This document shows, piece after piece, positions 11,701-22,496 of a DNA stretch of 64,000 bases (positions within the stretch are counted from its first letter, which is position 1; each line of letters opens with the position of its first letter). This DNA comes from Eumeta japonica (Eukaryota; Arthropoda; Insecta; Lepidoptera; Psychidae), in contig BGZK01000760.1 of NCBI GenBank assembly GCA_005406025.1, positions 124,001 through 188,000 on the forward strand, in the 5' to 3' direction. The position numbers and the translations under genes are program-made. The notes below the pieces were generated by a model, which saw nothing but the letters and a program-made list of their open reading frames with translations, did no database searches and was not told where the DNA came from.

Positions 11701-12208
11701 TAATTCTCAAACCACCAATAGGGTTATTATATACCAATATCGACAACAATACAATAAAATCATTTAAATATTCACACAAATATGATCACTATGGCTGTAT
11801 CTACTCCAGGCAGGTTACGCCACAGACCACATTATACGTTTATTGCTTTTTCACGAAGAACAACAGCTAGACAGCGTAAACAATAAAATATCTCAGATTA
11901 ATTAACTTTACGATTCCAACCCATCGTATTTGTATATGCTGTGATGCAACAACGCTTTTTTTTAATAAAGATATTATGCAAAACCTCTTAATTTATTTAA
12001 GGAAAAATAAATAACGATAAAGGACATGTTTCAGTCTAATATTTTTGCCAGAAAAAATGTCATTGTTTTTGTTTCGATTACGCAGGACGAGAAATTGTTA
12101 CATGATTGTTCTTATATGGAAGAAACTGATGAGCGTGTTAGGTACACACGCTCATCAGTTTCTTTTATGATTATATTAACCAATCACGACACAAATATTG
12201 TAACTCAT
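8751..12208. other. 3.4-kb intron of copy B between exons 6 and 5
   Basis: AT-rich with no recognisable transposase or RT. A 12-bp self-complementary word GGAGTTTACTCC near 10773 recurs inverted near 11247, with GTCTCCATA-type inverted words between, which may bound a decayed foldback element. The A intron (45577-47149) is about half as long. Confidence 0.4.
12120..12164. repeat. Hairpin with 19-bp perfect arms
   Basis: Arms 12120-12138 and 12146-12164 are exact reverse complements with a 7-nt loop. Lies in the intron just after copy B exon 5. The matching part of copy A intron has no such structure. Confidence 0.9.
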
Positions 12209-12339
12209 GGCTATCATGGTCTCGGCCGTGTAGTTCTGCGGCTCGCTGAGCATCAGCCTCACGCCGAACCAGAAGGAGAGCGCGTACGAGCAGAAGATGG
12301 AGAAGAACAGGAAGCCCATGCCCATGCCGTTGAACAGGC
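12209..12339 (-). pseudogene. ABCB1-like: Copy B exon 5: TM5, splice donor lost
   Basis: 131 nt reading GLFNGMGMGFLFFSIFCSYA then LSFWFGVRLML and ending TMIA. The base after the exon is mutated: GCC|ATGAGT instead of GCC|GTGAGT in copy A, so the GT donor at 12208-12207 is gone. Read-through would add intron sequence. A 19-bp-arm hairpin sits about 45 bp downstream. Confidence 0.9.
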
Positions 12340-13369
12340 CTGGAAGTGTGAAGTGTATGTGAAGTAACAATATACCTACGTTATGTCGAATAATTTAGTG
12401 GCGCAAAAAACTTAAAAATAAGATTTTATTTTTTAAATGAACTTATAAGGGCAACGTTGTAGAGGTATCGTTCTTATTTAATTGCTATTTTATCTCATAA
12501 GACATATTTTTTTGTAAATATTTTATGAAGATTAAATAAACGAATCTTGGAAAGTTTGGAAAAAATCTTGAATAGTTTGGGAGGAATCTCAATGATTTAA
12601 TTTTATTTATCTTTTTTAATTTCCCGCTAAAACAAATTGTTTTTTTTAATGAAATTGGTGAAGTTATTGTCTTCAGTTTCATTTTCGAAAACTATGACTT
12701 CAAATGCCTACGTTTTGGGGTGCTAATAATTCGTTCCGACCATTTACAGAGGGGTATCCACATATTTGTGTTTTGGGTGTGTGTGGGTGTAGGTACTCCA
12801 CCCACAAATACGTATTTTTGGCATTGAAAAAGACATGGCCAAAGACTTGTCATGAAAATATGACAACAATAGTTTATGTACATATTGAGAAATTAAAAAA
12901 GAAAATTTTGTAAAAAAATGTCTCTATTCCTAAAAAAACTGCGTTGACCGCTATAATATTGATTCGAACAATATGTTGAACGACAAATTAAAGAAAAATC
13001 TTTTGTCATAATAATTTTTAAATTTTTTAAAAATAAATTTCTAAAATAAAAGAAAGTTTAAAAGCTGCATCAAACTTCGCAAGTCTTGTTGAAATCGAAT
13101 AAAGTGATGAAAAGATATCTTTATCGAAAAAGTTTGTATTCAAAATAACATTTAGATTACATGGTCAATCGATTTTCAAGATTCAAATCTTTTTTTAAGT
13201 TCAAAGAAAAAAAACTGTTCCTAATAAATACTATAAGCCCCGTTCGTATTGATTGCTTTGTTCAAAAGATATCCTTGACAAAATATTTTAAAAACAGCAA
13301 TTAGGTAATTATAAATATCTAATAATTTTGAAAGAGAACGCCGTAATGTTGAGTTTGAAAATGTGAGTA

Positions 13370-14188
13370 ATTTTCATACTTCTCCACATCGAAAACATTA
13401 TTACGAAAAACAATATGGAACTTTTCTCCTTCAAAAATTTATTTGTCTGTTTGGCCGTGTGAGAATAGGAGTTCGTCAATAAATTCCGGCAAACAAATGG
13501 TCGTGTACCAATTACTATTAACGGTAAGATAGTTTTCCAAAACAACAGTAGTCATGTGACCAGTTTTATTATAATAAAAAAAAACAAGCAATCATCTGCT
13601 TAGCGGCACTTAACTCGCGCGCCACTTTGGTTGGTTTCGGCTCATCTCGATAGACCCATATGGTCGATTGCTGCTTTGTTTTGGAGTCTTAGCAATAAAT
13701 CCATGTTTCGTCACATGTTATTACGTATCACACCAAATTTGACGCCCCTTCCTTAAATATGGTAAACATGGTATTGCACCAAGTGACGCGATCCGTTTTT
13801 TGAGCCTCAATTAAATTGTATGGGTTCCACCGCGAGCACAGCTTTTTCCTACTCAAATGTGCGTGTAGGATTAATTCTATTTGACTCACGTCTGTGCCTA
13901 AGGATGTCTGAATCTCATGATGGATTACAAGCCTGTCTGTTTCGATTATACGGCGCACAGAATCGATGCTTTTGTTGTTAAAGCGGTCGACGGGAGATCA
14001 TTACGAAATTCGTCATTGAGATCGACATGACCGCGCTTGAATTCTGCAAACCAGTTACACACAGTCGCCTTGCATGATGCTTTATCGCCAAAAGCAATTA
14101 GATGCCGAGCAAGACTTTACTGAGCTGTCAAATTACACTTAAAATTATAAAAATCTCTATTATGAAAATTTTTACGACTTAAATCCAT
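13370..14188 (-). mobile_element. Mariner-like element, decayed transposase
   Basis: ATG at 14188 starts MDLSRKNFHNRDFYNF. The family sequence follows with stops and frameshifts: DKASCKATVCNWFAEFKRG, then SRKKLCSRWNPYNLIEAQKT and TWCNTMFTIFKEGASNLV, then a TCDETW-type catalytic segment and QTNKFLKEK. Same family as the fragments at 25335 and 26040 (shared RKRRI, FKEGAS and SASKRM words). Lies in the intron between B exons 5 and 4. Confidence 0.8.
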
Positions 14189-14444
14189 GGTGATGACGAC
14201 ACGCAATTTTTAAAAGGACGCCACAATGCAAAAGCAATCGACGGTTAGGTGTAATAAACTGTGTTCTGCAGCAAAAGAGCTCCATTTTCAAATGTACTAA
14301 TTACTTTTAAAACATTGATTATGTAAGTAGCCAGTTCTGGAAACTTATGGAGCGCCCAATTGTGTATACAGTGGTATTAGTAGATTTATTACTATATAAA
14401 ACACTAAACAATACATGTACATTATATTAAATGTTAGGATTTAC

Positions 14445-14616
14445 TTTTTTTTACGTTGATGGCCGTCGCCTCCGTGAGATGGGACTGGTACCGTTCCAAC
14501 TCCTTGTGCTGGCCGTTGAAGGCGTACACCGTGCGGATGGAGCTCAGCACCTCCTCGGCCACGCTGCTGGCGCGACCCAAGGCGACAGTTTCCAGTTTGG
14601 TAAACTTGGAAGCTAT
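14445..14616 (-). pseudogene. ABCB1-like: Copy B exon 4: second cytoplasmic loop of TMD1
   Basis: 172 nt, same boundaries as A4. It begins IASKFTKLETVALGRASSVA. Only three base differences from A4 are seen, all within the first 15 nt. The rest and the adjoining intron bases are identical. Open and spliceable by itself. Confidence 0.92.
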
Positions 14617-17600
14617 CTAAAGATAACGAGTGGTCCTCGTTAGTCATACAATGTATGTTCATCTATGTGAACTAAACAAAACTCTCCTATGGAAAAATAT
14701 TTCTAGTTCGTTGTCATACAACTAAATAAAGGAAACCTCCTACATAAAATTTTCATCATAAATAAAATTTTAAGATCAATTTTAAAATATACATAAAAGA
14801 ATCTAAATATATAAAAAGAAATAATAGTTCTACTATTATTATTTACGCATACACTTATCTTGCATATATTGTTGTCAGACATCAAGCTTCAGATGGATAT
14901 TTTTGGCTTTTTACGGTCATATTCGACTAAATATTTAAGAGTACGATCTGTCCCTCTGTCCGGTTTTGTTGGATATTTTTATTTATTAGTGGTAATTTTT
15001 TTGTAAATTTTTACAGCTACCTTAACTTTAATAAGCTATTGGCACACGAAACGTGGATTGCTTATTTCAAATAATTTTATAACATAATTAAAAAATGCAT
15101 TATCAACTATTTAAATTAGTAGAATATTATGCTGCAATTCAGGCCCAGTGGTCAAAGGAATGCAATGAATTCCAACAAAGGTAAATGCGCAGATAATGCT
15201 TATTGTGCTATTTACAATTACTCTGTAGGGAAGAGATACAGTTTTTAAAGAAGGCAACTAGTAATATAGATACAAATGCATTATTGATTTTCTTAACAAC
15301 GGATTTTAAATTTCACTATATATAATTGAAATGGTTAAAAATAGATAGCATTTTAACTAAGGAATTTTCGATTTTTCTTTCAGAAGCATGTATTTTTATT
15401 TTTTCAATGAAAATATCAGTTTATTGCGTTTTGCCAAGAAACAGAAAAAAACAAATTAATATAAGTTTGTTTTTTGATTAAATTTACGAATAGTCTACTT
15501 ACTACTCACTTTTCGGGCAAAATATCCAGCTTAATATAAAGCAGAGTTCGGCTTACATATTTTAGGGCCTAACAATCCTACCCACATCAACTATTTATTT
15601 TGCTCATTGAACACTTTGCCCTATAAAGTGTAACGAACAGCCAAACAATTGAATCGTGGTTCACGAAATTCGTGCTAGAATTGATCAACATTGTGATTGA
15701 AGTGTCATTCAATTCATAATTGCATATAAATTGACTGTTAAAAAGGCGAATAAATAAATGTGAAAGTTATAAACAATTTAGTGGAAAAAAAGGTGGTTCA
15801 GTTTTTTGCATGTATTTCAAAAACTTTGAGATACATTCAAAATCTGAAGATTCTTAAAGAGCAGAAAATTTCCTTAAAAATCTTACCTTTTTCAACTGTC
15901 CAGAAATATTTATTATTTTTATTAGTAGCAAAAATAAGGCTTTCATTAAATGATTTTATTATTTTCTCTAAATTGTTCATGACTTTAGCATTTTTGGCGA
16001 ATATTAACCAATTTAACAATGAATTTAGATGTAATCACAAATGGAATTACATCTCGATCATAATTTTCGGTCAGTCCTAGCTCGAATTTCGAAACACGGC
16101 ACTTGTGAGCTAGATTTATAGAATAGAACTGTAGATATGAAAAAACTAATGCATAAGAGAGAAATTCGAATTTTTTTTTTTAGTTCCATGGAGATCTGTG
16201 GTCTTTAGCTGCCCTTTTGAGAAATCGACTTGTATTAAAAAATCCATCATCGAAAGTGTCGTTGTACTAAGCACTCCTAGAAAAACACAAAATTGCGTTT
16301 GTATGTCAAATCAGTGTTTGTATGTCAAATACTAATTGACATTCATTTACCGACCTCGCGCAACTATTGTATTTGACAAAAGGAATTTATATACGTATAC
16401 TACTACATAAATCTGTAGGTTCTATCTGTACGTAGAGTTTTTTTTTTGGCAAAATTTATGACAAATATTACTTTTATGAATAATTTTAATCTTAATGCTA
16501 CCATTTTTAGAGTTTCTTAGCCAAAATGGCAAAAACTGAACCCTTATAGTTCCATCATGTTCGTCCGTCTGTCCGTCCATTCGTCAGTTCGTTCGTATGT
16601 TACAGACATTTTATTCAAAAACTACAAGAAGTATATTGATAAAATTCGGAGTATAGGTGTCTTGTATAAGATGCTACTTAGTTTGGTAGTTAAATAACAA
16701 TTTTTTTTTTTCTAGGGGTGGGGGGGGTATTCCATATATGTAACAGAAACTGTTTTTTTTTTCATATTTGGACGTATTAAGATAAATGTAACGACAACAA
16801 ATATAAAGATAACGATTAAAGGTTATTTTAATAACGAAAATTATTTCAAAGATGATTGAATATATCGTTTTTGAGTTATTGCCGAAAACTGAACTTTTTA
16901 ACAAAAGGACGTAAGTGCCATAAAGATACGTTCTTTTGTTGGTGCACTTTAGTTTATACCAGTTCAAGGAGCCATACTCGACATACCTACTTGTTTCTGT
17001 AGTTATAGGCGACAATAGTGTTTAGACCCACTCTGTGCGGGGAACATGAAAAAAAAACAGTTTAACAACGTAGTATTTTCATTTGTGGTGCATTTCTTTT
17101 AATAACGGCCACGGAGCACTGAAATCAACAGGCGCGTTCATTCGGCTCAGAGAGAAAAGCACAACCTGCCCTGACACCGTTTAAAAACTTCCTGTTAAGC
17201 AAATTGAAAATTTTCAAAAATCGGGAAGTTATTGGTTTCATCTTGTTTTTCAAAAATCGAGATTTTATCAGATTTCGACGTTTTGAGGCCTCAAGAAGCC
17301 ACCCTGACAATTTTTGATGGTACTCGTATCTGTATGTATGTGTGTGTGGATGAATATAAGTAAACCTCTTATAACTTTTGAATGGCTTGATCCATTGGAA
17401 TCAAACAAATAGAGTTCCAAAGTATTTGACTAAACTTAGATTTTTTATAAATTTGAATCGATTCGAACCGGTAGATTGTGAGAAATCTCAAAAATTAAAA
17501 TTTTCGAAATGTCTTAAACGGCTTTACCGATCGATTCGACCAAAATCGGTTAATTCATTAGTGCGATATCGTTTAACAAAATGTTTTGAAAGAATTGATT

Positions 17601-17741
17601 TTTTTAAATTACCCTGAAATTTTATGTCTGATCATTTAAAGTTAGCGGGGAGTTGCGGAGATGGCCTTTAGGGTCAACCCTTTTACAATTTTTTTTATTT
17701 GTATTTATAAGCCGAATTATGTCGAACAGGAGCCTACTCAC
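14617..17741. other. 3.1-kb intron of copy B between exons 4 and 3
   Basis: AT-rich. Contains a segment (16310-16360) with ACTAATTGACATT that also occurs in the matching A intron near 49095, hence ancestral. From 16500 a CCGTCTGTCCGTCC-rich segment with CTGAACCCTTATAG resembles a common lepidopteran dispersed repeat. 17150-17600 matches in style the repeat at 18530-19110. Confidence 0.45.
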
Positions 17742-17847
17742 TATTCCCGACAATGCAAAGAGCAGCAATGTGACAGGGAAGGTAATGAGGCACAGCAAGA
17801 CCAGTTTCCACGCTTTGACCAGAGCCATGATGACGACACAACGACTG
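17742..17847 (-). pseudogene. ABCB1-like: Copy B exon 3, truncated
   Basis: Only the 3' part of the exon survives: MALVKAWKLVLLCLITFPVT then LLLFALSGI before GTGAGT. Relative to A there is an 8-nt loss just before the MALVK codons. Homology stops at 17847, so the DDVVKLEDGIGEK part is missing. A palindromic, partly duplicated AT-rich segment (17877-17927) lies next to the breakpoint. Confidence 0.88.
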
Positions 17848-17876
17848 TGGATTGTTGACGACTTTAAGAGTTAATA

Positions 17877-17927
17877 TCACCTTTAAGATTTTCTAAATCT
17901 TTAAGATTTTCTAAATCTTAAAGGTGA
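17877..17927. repeat. Hairpin with direct duplication next to truncated exon 3 of copy B
   Basis: 15-bp arms 17877-17891 and 17913-17927 flank 21 bases. An 18-19-bp unit (TTAAGATTTTCTAAATCT) is repeated directly at 17883 and 17901. It sits about 30 bp beyond the point where exon 3 loses homology. Confidence 0.85.
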
Positions 17928-18272
17928 GAGCTAACGAAAAACTTTCTACTTAAAAGATTTTATTAGTAAGAACTGATCAACCTCGTTATAAACAACTGTA
18001 AGATAGATAATCGATAAGTCATTGAACACGGACACAAACAAAATTGTAATAAATTATGACGCAATAGCTGATTGGTCTTTCAGTGTGCCGGTAAGTAGAT
18101 ATGGTAAACACACTTTAATATTAATTAAACAATATTGATCAAATTTCAAATGCCTACGAGTCGTACTGATGTCAGCATATTACAGGTCACTTATTATGTG
18201 ATGATCGACTTTATAATTTATGGTATAATTCTTTAACGTGTTTCATAATGAATTTATGAATACTTTACTTAC

Positions 18273-18373
18273 TCTGACAATTTACTGGCGAAATCCCCGG
18301 TCTGCCGAAGGTCGAAATACTCGAAGTCTTGGTTTATAGCAGCTTGTAAATATTCCTGCCGTATTCGATAGAT
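18273..18373 (-). pseudogene. ABCB1-like: Copy B exon 2: intracellular loop after TM2
   Basis: Same 101-nt exon as 55911-56011, with the acceptor TTCCAG and donor GTAAGT kept. It encodes IYRIRQEYLQAAINQDFEYF and ends DFASKLS. Only a few substitutions separate it from A. Confidence 0.9.
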
Positions 18374-18529
18374 CTGGAAGTATATGTAGTTATTTTCATT
18401 ATAATAAAAGTATGCATAGACTAAAAATAAAAACATCCTCATTATTTAGTCCACAATCTAATTTAAAATCTTGTTTAAGGATAAAATACTATTTTGTACA
18501 TTTTAGAAAATTTGCGTTTGCAAATATTC

Positions 18530-19110
18530 AGCTATTTTTAATTTTCCGCTGTGAAAACTGAAAAATTTTCATAAAGTTAGAAAGTTACTGATTACGTATT
18601 GATTTTTTAAATTAGAGTTTTTAAAAAATCGAAAAAGAGATCTTGGCGTTTTAGGGTCTAAAGAATCTATTTCGACCATTTTCTGAGTAATGTCTGCGTG
18701 GTCTGTGAGTGTGTGTGTGTGTGTGTGTGAGCGTGCGCGCGCGCGCGCGCGAGTGTGTGTTTGTATGTATGTATTTGTGTGTGTGCTGTGTGCATGTGTG
18801 CCTATGTGCATGTGTGCCTATGTGTGTGTATGTGGGCATGAGCGCGCGCGCGCGCTTATGCGCACGTGCGTGCGTGCGTGCGTGAGTGCGTGCGCGCACG
18901 TATGTCGGTTAATTTGTTTAAGAGATATTTTTAGGCAAAATTTTTTAAAAATTGTTTTTTAAAAAATTTTTTGAACTGCTTTACCGATAAATTTTAAAAA
19001 CAAACCACTATTTTCTTTATAAAACAATGTCGGTAGTTGCATACTTCATTAAAATCGTTTGGTTTATTCGAGAGATATCGACAACGAAACGTTTGCAAAA
19101 AATAATTTTT
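18530..19110. repeat. Dispersed AT-rich repeat containing a GT/GC microsatellite
   Basis: GT-rich and GC-alternating DNA fills 18701-18900: (GT)n, (GCGC)n, GTAT and GTGC words. Flanking sequence (AGTTACTGATTACG..., TTCGACCATTTTCTGAGTAA) resembles 17160-17330 (TTCGACGTTTTGAGG), implying two copies of one repeat. The alternating purine-pyrimidine tract could favour Z-DNA. Confidence 0.6.
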
Positions 19111-20417
19111 CAGAATTACTTCTAAAGTTATTATTGCATTGATATTTGGTGTCAATTAAATTTCTTTGCTTAAAAAACTGCGTTAAATGCTGTTTGTTTT
19201 TGTTTTGTTTGAATTTGGAGAGTTTGAAAAAGCACCAAAACCGATCTTTTGAGATCGAAATCTATAATTTACTGTTAGATACTTATTTTGAAAACTTTAA
19301 GTTTGAAAGCAGCAAAAAATTTCAGGAAGGGCTTATAAGGTTAATTAATTTATCAAATGGTTAAGCTCGAAAAGCTTGAAGATAACTCTTTGAATTTTGA
19401 GACAACAATATTTTTGAGCTCCTTAAGTTCAACACCATACCACTAAATATCATAGCCGGCAGTTTTAGGAATGGCGTGCAGCACAAACCGTTTTCGAGAC
19501 TTTTTTGTTTACATATTGGCCACATTTCAAATAAATATTTATTTACGTAAAATCACATATATATGATAGTTATATATTTTTAGTGTTTAGCCGGATTTAA
19601 TAAAAACAGTAAATGGATTTCGTCGTTCAAATGTTATAGAAAAATCGACGATTAGTGCATAAAAATTAGGTTTTTACCAAATTTAAGCTTATTCTTTTAA
19701 ATATACTTAAAAGCTATTTTTTTGAACTTAGGATAGAGATATTTTTCTCATTCAAATACACCAAAACCATACTACGAAACTTTCTGAAAAATCTTTATAC
19801 ACTTGCATATTTAATACAGATTTTAAATCATATTTTTATGGGACTCGAAACCTCTAGGGTGCTTCCTGAAGTCCTTGAAGGCTGAAATGCGGTATGTAAA
19901 CTAGGATTTTCATATAAACAATGGGAAAATTAATAAATGGGAAACTTTTCTTCCCAACTCTCATTAAGGTCATGCATATTTGTACAAAAAGTAAAATGTA
20001 AAAAAGTTGTTCCCAAGGTTCAATGAGAAAACCTTCATTCATAGTAATGAAAAATATTGAAAATAGTGCTCATAAGATTATATTCAATTCCATTTTAATA
20101 AGCTCTTGGTCGTGTTAATTCTCATTATTTTGATTTTAATGCTAAAATTAATGATGAAGTACAATAACGCAAGTAAAGGAAAAAAATATGTAAATCGTTA
20201 ATTTAGAATTACTTATATCACACTAAATAAATGGTTTTTTTTTTCATATGATATAATTACATGTAAAACAAACTTACACATACAATCAGAGTATGGACCG
20301 TGATGTATTCAATACATGGGTTAAAATTTGTTGACCTACAGTTATGAAAACTTAAAATTTTCAAAATAAAAATCGAAAAAGTCTTTGAAAAAAATCAAAA
20401 GCTTTGGAATCGCTGGG

Positions 20418-20440
20418 ACCGATACCTTGCTGGTATCGGT
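20418..20440. repeat. Small hairpin
   Basis: ACCGATACC and GGTATCGGT form 9-bp arms around TTGCT. No associated gene. Confidence 0.6.
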
Positions 20441-20747
20441 GTTGGAAACAGAAAAATCAACGAGGCCCTCGATAATGCAACATTCACATAAGAGTGGTAT
20501 ACCAAAAGAAGTTAGATACTATTTACTATAATATTTGATACTGGAAAGATAGATAACATAGTAAACACTGATTATTTAATGATAAATTATAAAATGGTAT
20601 ATATTTGAATTCAATTTTTTTTTCTTTAAAATGTTTAAATTTATGAGAATCTGGCGAGGAATTTGCTTGCAACAATGGAACTCAGTTGACGTGATTTTCG
20701 CGTTATGATTTATTGCGATTACATAAAAGGTTTATAGCCTTAAGAAT

Positions 20748-21430
20748 GTTTTAGACAAAAAGGTCAGATCGGTTGCCACTCAAGAAAATGTTCAGGCAGG
20801 TGAAAAATGGATTCGAGAGAACCGAAGAATTACAAATGTAAATCTTGTGCGAGAACTGGGTATTGGATCGGCAGCGACGCAAACCCTTATTTACGATCAT
20901 CTTTTTCTCCGTAAGTATTGTTAGAGACAGGTGTCGCGCAATCTGACCGATTAACAGAAAGACCGCCTGGTAGGTTGGCGTCGATTTGATAGAGAAATTC
21001 GACGGCGAAGAGAAAAAAAATGTAACAAAACATGGCTGTACAATTATGACCCCGAAACGAAGCGACAATCGATCATATGGTACATTGAAAATGAATAAAC
21101 ACCAACAAAATGTCGTGCAAACCACACAAAAACAAATGGTCGTTATGTTTTTTTATCTTACCGGTCATATTGCTGCTCTGGTGCTAGAGGATCAACAAAC
21201 AATGAATTATGGGTGATCAGTAACACCGACTTCAAAATTAAAAAGGACGAGGTTCTCAAATTGATTGTATTTTTTTATCCCAGCAGTATTATCAGGTAGG
21301 TTTCACCGCAGTTACGAACCCGGCATTTTCTCTGGTACTAAAATCATTTTTAAAAAATGTGTCAATTCTACCACACGCGCCGTGTTTCCCTGACTCAGCA
21401 CCATATGATTTTTACTCGTTTCCCAAAACA
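20748..21430 (+). mobile_element. Mariner-like element, decayed transposase
   Basis: Ordered plus-strand pieces: VATQENVQAGEKWIRENRRI, then RELGIGSAATQTLIYDH, then TWLYNYDPETKRQS and YVFLSYRSYC-type / MVVMFFYLTGHIAALVLEDQ. The TWLYNYDPETKRQ catalytic region is typical of mariner transposases. Many stops and frameshifts. A different lineage from the 13370 and 56600 elements. Confidence 0.8.
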
Positions 21431-21974
21431 TAAAAAAAATAAAATTGATAAATAAGAGATTTGGGAGCACAGAACACGCATTGGTTGCCTATAATTTCGA
21501 AATTATGAAAGTATCCGAAAATGAGTGGTCGGACTAATTTTTCAAGTGGTTTAAATGCATGGAAAAGTGTATACATGCCCACGGTGAATACTTTATAAAG
21601 ATAGATATTAGAGTAAATAATAAATAATACAATTTTTAAGTATCTAGTTTTTTTCGGCATACCCCTCATATATAATTAATTTAGTGTAGAACTTTCAGTG
21701 CGCGAGTCCTATTCACCCTCATTCGGTTTTTTTTTTAGTTATTTAGTAATAGATCAAAGGCGCATCGAAGCTGAATAAAAATCGCTTTCTTTATATATAA
21801 TTATTTATAGGAATATGATATTTCTTTATTCGAGCCTCAGTTTTCTTAGAACAAACTATTAAACTGATTGATAGCAAATGGTATCGGAATCCTATAAGTG
21901 AATGTGGATAGTCAGTTGGATAAACCATTTGGTATTGCACATGCACTATGATGCACTATTGAGTACAGTACATC

Positions 21975-22113
21975 GCAACGAAACTCTGTCGCTGTGAAGT
22001 TAGCCACAAAAGCGTCGCAATGGCGTAAAATTGGTAAGTGAGGGAGAAAAAAGAAGGGATGGGGAGCGTTAAACCTGCGCATTCGCAGGCAATTCAGAGC
22101 GGCAGTTTCGTGC
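21975..22113. mobile_element. MITE-like element, copy 1
   Basis: Bounded by imperfect inverted ends (GCAACGAAACTCTGTCGCT and AGCGGCAGTTTCGTGC). The interior shares GAAGTTAG.CAC.AAAGCGT, GAGAA.AAAAGAAG and CCTGCGCATT..GCAGGCAATT with the copy at 39519-39665 in the same orientation. Confidence 0.7.
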
Positions 22114-22374
22114 TTTATCATGTCATGTTAACCGAATAAATGTACTAATACCTATTTTTTTTTTGATTACTTAATTTTGGCGCCTCCTGTGGTACATAAC
22201 AAAAGATTTTTCTTTTCGCACGGGAGCGATTCCGAATTCGATACTTGTTACTCGATATCCAAACGATATCCAAATTGTCTTTTTGTTAACCGATAGGTTA
22301 CATTATAAAAAAAAAACTAATTTGATATAGTGTAAGTTGGTTCGTTCATCTTAAAAGAAAAACATCAAACTCAC

Positions 22375-22496
22375 TGTACTTGTCCCTTTCTTGGATGTTT
22401 GTAAATACCCGCATCGCCGTCGTGAGATTCATCTTCCTTTTGCTTGTGTTTCGGGATCCACTTTCGTTTTTTGGAATTAGATTCCATTAGTGTCAT
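22375..22496 (-). CDS. Candidate first coding exon of copy B
   Basis: The ATG at 22496 has an AAAG-ATG-A context. About 40 open codons of charged residues follow (MTLMESNSKKRKWIPKHKQK, then KEDESHDGDAGIYKHPRKGQ) and end at a good donor, ACA|GTGAGT. An alternative donor CAA|GTACAG five bases earlier would fit the phase 0 start of exon A1. A short, hydrophilic, basic N-terminus just upstream of a duplicate of this family is what ABCB exon 1 looks like. A possible TATA-like element (TATAAAT) lies about 100 bp further upstream. I could not find the equivalent exon for copy A, so this is inference. Confidence 0.45.

Larger units (their letters stand above)
866..22496 (-). pseudogene. ABCB1-like: Copy B: tandem ABCB duplicate, probably inactive, running off the left edge
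   Basis: Twelve exons matching copy A exons 2-13 lie in the same order and orientation, with a candidate first exon at 22375-22496. The lesions are: no TM1-TM2 exon between 22374 and 18374; exon 3 truncated with an 8-nt deletion; donor GT to AT after exon 5; an in-frame TGA within a hairpin insertion in exon 6; a missing Leu codon in exon 8; one base missing at the start of exon 9; a GC donor after exon 9; one base missing in exon 12. Any one might be an error, but together they indicate a pseudogene. NBD1 motifs are otherwise conserved and B keeps ILLLDE, so decay may be recent. Everything after TM8 lies beyond position 1. Confidence 0.85.

Noticed and set aside
12704..12913. Open frames at 12692-12913 on both strands
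   Set aside because: Overlapping in both strands around a GTGTGTGGGTGTAGG-type simple sequence within an intron; no support.
18651..18962. Open frames over the GT/GC tract
   Set aside because: Products are Thr/His/Arg or Cys/Val runs from a dinucleotide repeat, open in several frames on both strands.
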